From Hemileia vastatrix (taxonomy: Eukaryota; Basidiomycota; Pucciniomycetes; Pucciniales; Zaghouaniaceae): a DNA stretch of 64,000 nucleotides. The notes beneath the pieces were generated by a model. It searched no databases and was not told where the DNA came from. It saw only the letters and a program-made list of their open reading frames with translations. The position numbers were made by a program, and so were the translations under genes. Below, one piece after another: positions 34,290 through 44,919 of the stretch (positions are counted from its first letter, which is position 1; each line of letters opens with the position of its first letter). The DNA lies in contig JASXTE010000015.1 of the NCBI GenBank assembly GCA_030280995.1, positions 26,592,501-26,656,500 of the forward strand. The letters are read 5' to 3'.

Positions 34290-35198
34290 TTTCAGCCAGA
34301 TATTAAGTGTAAAGACAAAAGACTTACTTAATTTGTGCCATTATAAATCAATTAAGCAATTCAAAATAATATGACTTAAGAAAATCACCATTAAAACAAA
34401 TAATTTGGTGCCCTCAAAAAAAGCTACTATGACTTGAGCAGACCTGGAATGGGAAATATTATTATTGGAATAGGTGACATGGGAATTTTCTCCTTGAGTG
34501 GGAATTCATATATTTGGTATTTATGTGACATGAGAAATAACCTTGGAGTGGGAAATTAAATATTTCAGTATTTTGGGAGATGCGAATTTATCCTGGAGTG
34601 GGAATTATGAGTATATTGTATTGTAATTACATCTGAGATATTAAAATATGTATCTACAGGGAATGTTTTTTCCTTATTTTTATAGATTAATTTCTGTATT
34701 TAGTTATTTGAAATTCAACTATTATCTCTCTTACGTAGTAGTTTTAATATACTGTACTATTTGTAAATAGGTGGATTTTGGCCTATAAAAAGGGTGATTT
34801 GGATGTGGAAAAGGCATCTTGTAATCTTCTTACAATATCTTATCATTCCTTTTTATTAATTTTTTTTTTAGTTTCCATTATGAAAAAATATTAAATCTAC
34901 AATTCTAGTTATATATTATTCATTCAAAGCAAAAAATTATTAAGTCTCTACTATAGTAAGGAAAGTACTTGTATTTATCATTTACTAAGTTTTACGTCAA
35001 ATAATCAGTGATAGGCTTTACCTACCATACTCCTAGACCAACCCTTTTAATTTTATTCAATAATTCTTCATGATTTTTTAAGTAGTTTCTTGAAATTAGT
35101 TATGAAATTTTCTTTTTATATCCTCACTATAATCCAAGAAGAGATATCTATGGTAATTAAGGTAGTGGTTAACATTATCAGATTTAACTTGGCCAACA
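34290..35198 (+). mobile_element. Probable 3' LTR of the old Ty3 element (LTR-E)
   Basis: A purine-rich tract ATGTGAGGAAG is followed by TTTCAGCCAGATATTAAG, a decayed TGTCAGCC start. A TATA box in CCTATAAAAAGGG lies near 34782. The end is set at TTGGCCAACA, like the end of LTR-A, but without a matching 5' LTR this is tentative. Confidence 0.45.
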
Positions 35199-35552
35199 TC
35201 ATCAGTGTTCCTAATTTCAATTGGATAGGTCACATCCTTTGAAACTCAGATTTAAAATTATGTTCATAAAATATTAAATTATAAAAAACATATTAATGAC
35301 TCTAATTTTAAGTAACGTTTTTTCTGGTGCAACTTTTTTTTGGTTGCATTTCAGTTATTTTTCATATAACATGGGTTCTGAAACATCTCCAACTCAACAA
35401 CTCAGTTAATTAAAAACTATTTTTCTTATTAAACAGACATTTAAGCCTTTTTAATTCAAAACTCACTTTTACTTTGATGGTTCATGGGGTTTCTCTTGTT
35501 TCTTCAACTCTCTTGAATTCTCCCTACAGAAAGTTGAAAGACTTTAAGAGTC
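35199..35552. other. Unassigned sequence left of LTR-D
   Basis: It continues at 38240 after the LTR-D insertion. No gene recognised; short frames only. Confidence 0.35.
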
Positions 35553-38234
35553 TGTCAGCCTGTATATCCCCAGGAATGAGTAAAAAGTATTTATAAGTTA
35601 TGTTAAACACATGAACTATACATGGGAATAATAATTAATAGTACACAAACAGTATACATAAGTAAAATTATGATAATATACAAAATATGCCATTATAACA
35701 CCTTATATACACGCATATATCCACCTTTTATAAGTCTTATGTACTTAATATTAAGTTGAAATATGTTAGGGTAATATTAAGAACCTTAAGTATAAGGCTA
35801 CATAATTTTTAAGTAAACATAAAGCTGTTATTTTCACTGTTTTATGCAAAAAACAAGAAATGCACTTTATTTCACTTAAAAGTTGACTATATGTGCCATA
35901 AATTTGAGAATATCAAAACTGCGCTTTGACAGATAAATTTGTCTCATTTAGAACTATTGATTTGGCTATTTAAATGCATAAAAATAACACTTTGCAAATT
36001 TGGTGTTTTTTATGCCAGAAATGGCTTCTGTGTACTGGCCACATACTGCCTACTTTTTTCCCATGTGAATAGCTTCATTTTTAGCAAAGTTAACTTTTTC
36101 ACACTATAATTACCCCACATTCTATGCCCAATGTGGGGAAACACACTAAAATAGGCAACAGGTGCTTATTTAGTGTCCTAGCTTAATTAATAATGCATTG
36201 AACTTGTTTATATGCACTAATTTCCTTAATAACCTTACTCTTGGTGTCTTATTTCATCACCACACTTAAATTTGCCTAAATTTAGTCAAGGATTTACCCG
36301 TGCAAGCGCTTGCCAAGGACTGCATGTAGTTACCCCACATCTCACGCTCTTTTTTGAGTTTTTGAGTGGTTTCTCAGTCAATATTTGTCAGTTTATCTAG
36401 TATTTAAGTAGGATATAATAGTATTTATTTATGGTCCTACTACTTATTGATAAATTATTTAGTGATTAAACCTCAGGGGAAGACTAATAAAATAGTTATA
36501 CTCAAATAAAACTCACAATACTTGGATTTAAATGCGTGCTAGTGGTGGAAAATAGATGAATATAATATAGTTATAGCTTATATAAAGATAATATCAATTT
36601 ATAATGGCTTTATAATATATTTCTAAATGCTAATAATTGTATTGTAGTGTTTGTTTGAATTGTAGTAAGTGAATGATGTATAATAACCATCAAAATCCTC
36701 CCTTACTTATACCAAAATCCACTGGAGTGCACAGACCTTCAAACCAGATGATGTCACTGCTATCCCTGGCAATTAAAGAACTGTGAGGGCCCATCACCTC
36801 CCCATGGCCTCCACTTCAAGCAGATTCAACACCCAGACCTCCAGTAAGGACCCTCCATCACCATTAATGATAACACAGACCCATACCATAAATAGAAAAT
36901 CAAGATAAAAGCGGATACCATAAAGAAACAGGTAAAATAACTCATCCAAAGAGAATAAAATGAAACACAAAGCATATAAAGGAAACAAATGAAATTTCCA
37001 AGCCTCCAATAACATCCCCAAGCATCCATATTAACCCATCAATGACCTCCCAACCCATAAATCTGTGAATATCCATCCAAAGAAGCAGATTAAGTGGTCC
37101 AGACTGAGTGTGTGCGCCTGAAATAGATGCTTATGCTTCTGTAGGCGTTGTGAGTCCACTGGATACATCCATATGACCTAAAATAAGCAGAAAAACAAAG
37201 TTTATAGGCTATTCATGGGGTAAAACCCACTTATATACCTAAAGATACATAATATACTGCATATTTCACTGAATATGAGATTTATGTATACATATAAGCT
37301 TATGTATGTCAATAATTACTTCATTTAACTTAAGATAAGTATATTATGACTCCATTAACACCTTAATAAGTATTATTAGGCTATTTATAAGCTATTTAAA
37401 CTACTATAATTTATATAATAGAGTAATAATTAAATATATATGTAATATAATCATATATATTATTATTTTAACCTTAGTTTTAAGATATAAGCTTAATGTA
37501 CTCAAGGTTATCTTATTTTAAGTATAAGAAATACTCAGTCCTAGGGATATCTAGGCTGACAATATTGATTATTTTTGAATGGTAATTTCACGTAGTATAA
37601 TGTCAGGATTAGCCCCATTATTTCTACAGTGAATCCCCCTTATTATTAAGCTATTATTAACCTTAAAAATTCCCCTTTAGACTTTTATATTATTTTTTAT
37701 TACACATATACTCTCTTTTTATCTTATTTCTTAATTTTGATGGGTTTTCCTTATTAATACAGGATTTTGCCAGTTGTTACACTTCTAATTATGTCATGGA
37801 TTACTCTGAATGTTGATGGGCATGCCTACTAGTTGTTTAGAAGAGTCATTAACTGTGTATTGGGTGGTACATCAAGGGAATCATTGGGGAACTCATTGTG
37901 TATAAAAGGAGGAGGGTTTTTGGTTGTGTTTCTACATTCTTTATCATTACAATTTAACCAATATAACCAAATATATTACAATACATATCAATTAGTACTT
38001 TTATAAGACTTTTGAATAGTATCTGAATTATAAAAATCTATTTTTCTACCAACTAAAATGATTGTAAACAACATATAAGAATAGTGAGAATTTTATTACT
38101 GAGACCTTTATTTTTGATTATATTTTACTATTTGTTGGATTTGTACTACAGTATTCATATAGGACCATTAAAATCTTCTAGAAAACTGACCATTCAAGCT
38201 AGTTCATGTCCTTGTACTTGATCTCAGCCTGACA
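35553..38234 (+). mobile_element. Solo LTR, family LTR-D, interrupted by LTR-C
   Basis: TGTCAGCCTGTATATCC to CAGCCTGACA, flanked by GAGTC (35548-35552 and 38235-38239). Without the insertion at 36386-37561 it matches the uninterrupted 4849-6339 copy in reverse. A TATAAAAGG box lies near 37901. Confidence 0.88.
36386..37561 (-). mobile_element. Solo LTR, family LTR-C (1176 bp)
   Basis: Starts TGTCAGTTTATCTAG and ends ATATCTAGGCTGACA. ATATT flanks it (36381-36385 and 37562-37566), and rejoining the flanks restores LTR-D. On its sense (minus) strand it carries the conserved short frame ending near 36794. Confidence 0.9.
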
Positions 38235-38239
38235 GAGTC

Positions 38240-39022
38240 TTTCTACAATGCATGAAGAGTCATTATTACATGACAGTAGTCAATAAAAGCACAAGATATA
38301 ACGAGTTTATGTTACACAACTGTAGAACTTCATATTTTTAGTGTCAATTAGTAAAAAAAAAAAAAAAAAAAGGCAAAATAAAAGGCAAAAATGAAGACTA
38401 ATGGGTGTGACTATGGAAACAAGTCAATTAGCCTCATTTTTATTTGCTATTCTATTTTCTTCTCATCCCAAGTATCAATATTAACTGATTCTCACTCACT
38501 CACTTTAGTTTATTCTCGTCATCTATCTATTCCAAGTCCAAGAAACATTTCATTTCCTGTAAAAAAATAAAATAAAATAAAATATTATTATTCTTTATTT
38601 ATTTATTGACAGGTGAGGGCCTCCTTTATATCATATCAGTTTTCGTTAACATCTTGAGTTCTTTCCTTTTGTGTTAATTGAGCTAACAATAAACTTTCTT
38701 TTCTTTTTTTTAATTTTTTTTAATTTTTTTACACTTTCTTTTCTTTTTCTTTTATTTTTCCTTTCTTTTTTTCTTTTTTTACTTTTTTACTTTTTTTTAC
38801 TTTTTTTATAGATTTTTTATAGATTTTTTATTTCTTTCTTTTTCTATTTTTTCTTTATATACTTTTTTTTTACTTTTTATCTATTTATTTATTTTTATTT
38901 TTATTTTTTGTTTATTTTTCATTTTTATTTTCAAATTTTGATATAGTATGAAGTGAAAATAATCAAATAAAATAAAATTGTTTTTTATTTTTTTTAGATT
39001 TTCTCCATGAAATCAAAAAGAA
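38240..39022. other. Non-coding, T-rich
   Basis: Contains a poly-A run (38353-38372) and a long T-rich tract (38690-38990). No gene seen. Confidence 0.5.
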
Positions 39023-39060
39023 TAGGGGGTGTCAAACATTACCATATATGCCTGGAAAAC
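39023..39060 (+). repeat. Possible Harbinger left terminal repeat
   Basis: AGGGGGTGTCAAACATTACC preceded by AAT resembles the ends of H1-H3 but diverges after ten bases. It could be the left end of the element (H4) whose transposase starts at 44.9 kb. No right end is in view. Confidence 0.35.
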
Positions 39061-39224
39061 TTCAGTCTCAAAATGCCATTCCAAGAATCCATCATAAATG
39101 GTAGACTTGGGGTTAGACATGTCAAACATTTAGTCAAATACTTCATCAAACACTCCCTGTTCTTGCACCATTACCCCAACCACAGCTCAGCCCACAGATA
39201 CACACATTCCCACAATCCACTGTA

Positions 39225-40086
39225 CAGTGCCTAGCTAATAATTATCACCTCTTTTCATTTCAACATTTCTCACTAAATATTCACTCTAAAGACCTGAGCT
39301 TGTACATTTCTAACTCATACAACCATGTAGAATAGGACTGTAACAAAATAAACTCAGCCAGACACCAATTCATAGAAAGATTACATTTTTTGAAAAAAAC
39401 TCATTCTGGAAATTGATAACAAAAAAGTTAAAAAGTATTTAATTTTCCTTAATGAAAGGGATGGGGTTTGTATGAGCATTGAGGAAAAAAGATTAGTGAA
39501 AAGTGGACAAAATTGACCAAAAAAAGTGTCACCAAGATGTAGCTTCACTGTTTGCTTCCCTGGCAGCTTGCACCTTTAAAAGAAAAGATGCAATCAAGTT
39601 TTCAAAGCATGGTTGGAAAATCCATCCCAAGCCTACTTAAAGGCAATTAACATAGAAGGAACTCTCATTGGGTGATAAAATTACAAAAACATATTTTTGA
39701 GGTGTTTTCATGTGCTTGCAACAAGGCTTGAAAAATGTGATTGGATTGTGCCAGGAGCAAAGATTGTGTATTAATTAGAAGAGTATGTAGATGGTTTAAC
39801 TATTTTTATCTTCATTTAATTGATGAGATGTTGTTTTCCAGCTGAGGACCCTGTTGTAGTTTGAGTGAAAATCGGTAAAAAAGGTAAATATTGGATAAGA
39901 GATTAATGAGTCAGTTTTTAAGGAAATGAGAAAGAAAGTACAAATTACCAAAATGTGAAAGGTAAATCATAAAATTAGTATTATCTTGAGGTGTGAGTAC
40001 TAATGGTGGTGGTGTTAGGAAGAAGAAAAAAAGGCCAATAACCTGGATTATGCATTCACCAGGTGATAATTATTGGCTAGGCACTG
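39225..40086. mobile_element. MITE-like element with 26-base terminal repeats and TA duplication (862 bp)
   Basis: CAGTGCCTAGCTAATAATTA and the complementary right end pair with one mismatch over 26 bases. TA flanks both sides (39223-39224 and 40087-40088) within TG-TA / TA-CA, so the empty site reads TGTACA. This layout fits Tc1/mariner-superfamily non-autonomous elements. I recognise no transposase inside. Confidence 0.6.
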
Positions 40087-40356
40087 TACATAAGACCCCT
40101 TTTCCCCCAACCCCACATTATTGTGCACTCCTGCTCAAATTTATATATTCATCCATTTCAGAACACTTTTAAAAAACATTTATGAAGGCATTTCATAATG
40201 CATATCCTAATAATCATGCAATTTTCCTTCCAGATTCCCCCAACTCTGTAACTCTTTACATCTTTTTCTGCCCTTTCATCAAGGTATGTTTTTTTCTTTT
40301 CCTTCACAGATCCACATGTTCCTCATTTTTCTCTTCAAGCCCCTTCAAACACTTAC

Positions 40357-43251
40357 TGTCAGCCTAGGTATCTCCAGGACTGAGTAAATCTTATGTTTAA
40401 AATAATATAACCTTAATTACATTTAGCTTATTACTTAAAAATAAGGTTAAAATACTTATATATATAGTTAAAATACATATATATACAATTATTACACTAT
40501 TATATGAATTATAGTAGTTTAAATAGCTTATCCATAGCCTAATAATACTTATTAAGGTGTTATTGGAGTCATAATATACTTATCTTAAGTGATATTAAGT
40601 GATTATACACATACATAAGCTTATATGTATACATTAACCTCATATTCAGTGTAATATGTAGTTATATTATATATATTTAGGTCTATAAGTGGGTTTTAAC
40701 CTCTTAATAGCCTATAACCTATTTTTCTGCTTATTTTAGGTCATATGGACATAATCAGTGGACTAAAAACTCCTACACAAGCATATACACCTATTTCAGG
40801 CGCATATAACCAGTTTGTACAACTTAATTTGCTTCCTTGGATGGATTTACACAGATTTATGGGTTGGGATATGATTACTGGGTTGATATGGATGCTTGTA
40901 GATGTTACTGAGATCTTAGACAGTTAATTTGGTTCTTTCATATGCTTTGGGTTTCACTTTATCCTCTTTGGATGAGTTATTTTACCTGCTTCTTTATGGT
41001 ATCTGCTTTTATCAGTCTATTCTATTTATGGTATGGGTCTGTGGTATCATTAATTGAGATGGAGGGTCCTTACTGGAGGTCTGGGTGTTGAATCTTCTTG
41101 AAGTGGACGCCATGGAGAGGTGATTGGCCCTCACAGTGCTGTAGCTCACAAGTGATACAATTTCCTCCTTGACATTGAACATTTCTCAACTTGCAACAAG
41201 AAATAAAGAATTAGAGAATGAAAACTTGGCTCTAACTCTTAAGTATGATTCTTTGAGTAATAAATATAGTGAAATTCCAAAAAATTCTGTGAGTTTGAAA
41301 AGTTGTATGAAGCACATTTATTGAAAACTGAATCAAGAACAAATTTATCTTTTGCCCAGACAAATCAGAGTGTCTCTGAGCTGCTACAAAGATTGACTAA
41401 AGTTGAGATTGAAACTGCTAATCTACTAATGAATCAGGATAATAATACGTATACTAAGTATAATAATTATCCTTTCATTGGCAAAAGTAAATCTCAATCA
41501 TTTCCCATACCACCACAAGTAAAACCATCTGGTGGTAGTGTCAAGTCTGAGAAAACAAATGTAAGTCACAAATCCGTGCAAGAGGAGATACAAGACTATT
41601 TATCCAGAGTAAAGGAGTTATTTGATTTACCTAATATTAGTGAAACTAAATCCAATCAGAAGAACTGGCCAAAGATTGATCAGTACCCAGCTTATGATGG
41701 GGAAGCCAGCACTGATTGGCAACATTTTATTCAAAGAATTGACAACTTAAAATTCTCATATAAGTTACCAGATGAAGAAATAAAATCAAAATTAATCTCT
41801 TTATTTAAGGATGTTGCTTTATTATGGTTTGAAGCTGTTTTGAGTGAGGGTAAAGACTACTCTTGGGCTGAATGGAAATAACTAATTGAAAAACAATTTG
41901 GAGGTTCTAAATTCAGGCTCACTCAGCAGAGACTTTATGAGAAAACTAGGTACAATCCGTTGAATGGTGACAAACCTATGTCATTTTTAATGAACTTAAA
42001 TAAAATATTAAAAGCCATTGAGCCAAACATGGATTTTAACTTATGGAAAGATAAGATAATATATAAATTACCTATATCTGTCAGCGACATTTCTGTAGCT
42101 AGAAAAATAATGGTTAATGAATATTCTTAATTTATTAATATTTGTAATGAAATATTATTAAACCATAAGTATGAATCAAGGTACACCACTTATAAAAAAA
42201 TAATGAACCTGTGAAAAATATAATTATTACACTAGTATATAAAATATAGTAGTTTAAATAGCTTATCCATAGCCTAAAAATACTATTTAAGGTGTTAATG
42301 GAGTCACAATATATTTATCTTAATTGATATCAAGTAATTATTGACATACATAAGCTTATATGTATACATAAATCTCATATTCAGTGAAATATGCAGTATA
42401 TTATATATATTTAGATCTATAAGTGGGTTTTAGCCTCTAAATATCCTATAACCTTTTTTTTCCTGCTTATTTTAGGACATATGGACATATTCAGTGGACT
42501 CACAACGCCTACAGAAGCATACACTCAGTTTGGACAACTTAATCTGCTTCCTTGGATGGATATTCACGAATTTATGGGTTGAAAAGTCATTGCTGGATTA
42601 ATATGGATGCTTGGAGATGTTACTGAGAGCTTGGAAAGTTCATTTGGTTCCTTCATATGCTTTGGGTTTTACTTTATCCTCTTTGGATGAGTTATTTTAC
42701 CTGTTTCTTTATGGTATCTGCTTTTATCAGTCTATTCTATTTATGGTATGGGTCTGTGGTATCATTAACTGTGATGGAAGGTCCTTACCGGAGGTCTGGG
42801 TGTTGGATCTGCTTGAAGTAGTCACCATGGGGAGGTGATGAGCCCTCACAGTGCTGTAATTGCCGGGGATAGCAGTGACATCATCTGGATTGAAGGTCTG
42901 TGCACTCCAGTGGATTTTGGTATAAGTAAGGGAGGATTTTGACGGTTATTAGATATCACTTACTTACTACAACTCAAATAAACACTAAAACACAATTATT
43001 ATCATATATAAATATATTATAAAGCATTTATAAATTTATATTATGTTTATATAAGCTATAACTATATTTTATTATTCTATTTTTAACCACTAGCACACAT
43101 AACATCCAAGTATTGTGAGTTTAAATTGAGAATAACTATTTTATTAGTCTTCCCCTGAGGCTTAATCAATAAATCATTTAACAATAAGTAGAGGAGTAGG
43201 ACCTTTAATATTTAATATTAAATCATACTTAGATACTAGCATAACCTGACA
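40357..43251 (+). mobile_element. Internally deleted Ty3 element with LTR-C ends (2895 bp)
   Basis: TGTCAGCC (40357) to ACCTGACA (43251) with the duplication CTTAC on both sides (40352-40356 and 43252-43256). The 5' LTR breaks off about 394 bases before its end (near 41140) straight into gag, and gag breaks near 42215 into a 3' LTR missing about its first 126 bases. So two deletions removed LTR end plus leader, and most of gag-pol. It links LTR-C to a gag of the Ty3-A/B type. Confidence 0.8.
41165..42215 (+). pseudogene. gag fragment of the LTR-C family
   Basis: A coiled-coil stretch (about 41170-41440), then a capsid-like part: NQKNWPKIDQYPAYDGE, DWQHFIQRIDNLKFSYKLPD and FGGSKFRLTQQRLYEKTRYN. 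Stops lie at 41879-41881 (WK-stop-LIEKQF) and about 42128. It lacks N-terminal start, zinc knuckle and all of pol. Confidence 0.75.
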
Positions 43252-43339
43252 CTTACCTAAGGTGAGTGGTACCTGATCCTACTTGTATTTTTACTGACTT
43301 TTTTCTCTTTTCTTTTTTTCTTTTTTTGGGGATTTTTTT

Positions 43340-43795
43340 TACAAATGGCTTTGAAAACATCCCCAGAACAATTCTAGACTGTTGCCAAGTGTTTTTGGTA
43401 AGTTGTTTTTTTTGCCTTGAAAATGTGCTGGAGGCATGCCCAGCACATTTCCAAGTGTTTTCATTAAATTTTTTTTTATATTTTTTTATATTTTTTTTAT
43501 TTTCAAATCAATTTAAAAAAAGTCTTAGAAAATTTCTAGACTGTTTCCAAGTGTTTTTGGTGAGTTTTTTTTTGCCTTGGAAATGTGCTGGCAGCATGCC
43601 CAGCTCATTTCCAAGTGTTTTCACTAACTTTTTTATTATTTATTTTTTTTTATTTTCAAATCAGTTTGAAAACAGTCCCAGAACAATTCTAGAATGTTTC
43701 CAAAGTTTTTGGTGAGGTTCTCTTTCTTTTCTTTTTGCCTTGGAAACATGCTGGAAGCATTCCCAGCACATTTCCGAGTGTTTTCAATAGCATTT
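43340..43795. repeat. Three tandem ~160-bp repeats with an internal hairpin
   Basis: Units begin at the CCTTGNAAA motif at about 43416, 43574 and 43738 (spacing 158 and 164). Each contains a stem like AAATGTGCTGG with CCAGCACATTT around a loop holding GCATGC. The Phe-rich open frame across it is repeat sequence, not a gene. Confidence 0.85.
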
Positions 43796-43802
43796 TTTTT
43801 TA

Positions 43803-44190
43803 CCAAATTGGACAGATAGGGAATGGGAAAAACTGGAAGATGATTATATCTTTTCATCTAATGTTATGATTACACATGGAGGCTTTCACAACAAGATTCA
43901 TATGGACTAAAATGATTCTATTTTTCTTATGGTTAGGATTTTCACTTATATGAATCTTATTACAGGACTACTGATTCCTTCACCTGCACAACTCAAAGGT
44001 CATGGATTATACTTTCCCAATCACAAATATATTATCAACTTTGGATTAGGGAATGGTCTGGTGGAAGAAATTTGGAACTCTTCATGAGACAACCATCATA
44101 CAACTCAAGCTCCTCCTGGATTAGAATCTTATGAAAAGCTTACTCATTTTTATTTGCTCATTTCAGATCAACCAAAATTTGATAAAGAGG
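43803..44190 (+). pseudogene. TET/JBP-like 2-oxoglutarate/Fe(II) oxygenase fragment, second copy
   Basis: One frame with two in-frame stops. It reads PNWTDREWEKLEDDYIF, then MITHGGFHNKIHMD with the metal-binding H-M-D, then a TAA, KGHGLYFPNHKYIINFG, NGLVEEIWNS, a TGA, and DNHHTTQAPPG with a distal His. This is the core of the same protein as 14570-15239, and here both metal-ligand positions are retained. Only the C-terminal catalytic part is present. It lies next to sequence (44270-44615) that in H3 also borders the oxygenase-like gene. Confidence 0.55.
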
Positions 44191-44900
44191 GTAAGTAAAG
44201 TGAGGCAAGAAGGTTTGATGAAAAGTAAAGCTACAGAGAGAGAGGCTAAGTATGGTAAATAAAGGATTTGCAAAGATACATTATTATTTATTAAAATTAT
44301 AATTAATCATTCATAAAAGATAATCATCAACTTTAAGTAATGGGCCATTGGGCCTTTCTGATGTATAAAGGTAGTCATTCAAACAATTAATTGATCAAAT
44401 GAGTTCACAATCCAATTCCATGTCAATGTATTCTTTGGCTTGATCACATCTGAACTCAATGTCTGGTAGTATTCTGAATCCCATTAATTTTACTTGGTTG
44501 ATCATCTTTTTTGAACAATTTATTTATTCATTTATGAAATAAAAAATGAAAATTTGGCAATCCTGACCCCCTCCCAGAGTAAATTGCAGGGGAGGGTATT
44601 GCAATTTTTTTTTCTTTGTGTGATTTGGCTGGAATTTTTTTTTAATGTATATACACTTAAAAGACACAAAATCTCCCTTTGAAGATTTAAAATGCATGAA
44701 ACATGCACTTACTTGCATGTTAAGCAGAAAGTGCGTAATACAAAAAACATCCAACTAAGTTGGTCTCAATCCTCAAGATGGTAAAAACAAACAAAAAAAT
44801 TTCAAAATAAAAAGATTAACAGAAATATGAGTGTGGAATATATATAAGGTAGTTCCTTCCACCAAACAATTATAGCAGCTTTCCTTAAAAAAATTCAAAG
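44191..44900. repeat. Harbinger-type non-coding segment
   Basis: TAAGTAATGGGCC (about 44336) and the CCCTCCC...AATTGCAGGGGAGGGTATTG block (44565-44602) match parts of the H2/H3 interior and the 92-bp unit (one copy). No gene seen. Confidence 0.5.
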
Positions 44901-44919
44901 ATTTTATCTTATTCTTTCT

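Larger units (their letters stand above)
6560..35198 (+). mobile_element. Old, decayed Ty3/gypsy element (outermost host of the nest)
   Basis: Gag and pol fragments at 6600-11094 continue at 32660-34255, in the same order and strand as Ty3-A and Ty3-B. The gap is filled by an LTR-C that carries all the Harbinger elements. A purine-rich tract and a TTTCAGCCAG start of a 3' LTR follow at about 34290. The right boundary is taken at GGCCAACA (35191-35198), resembling the LTR-A terminus; this end is uncertain. The left LTR is not recognised. Many stops and frameshifts make it the oldest Ty3 copy here. Confidence 0.65.

Noticed and set aside
43266..43715. 149-codon Phe-rich frame
   Set aside because: It follows the 160-bp tandem repeats and T runs; no signal of a real protein.
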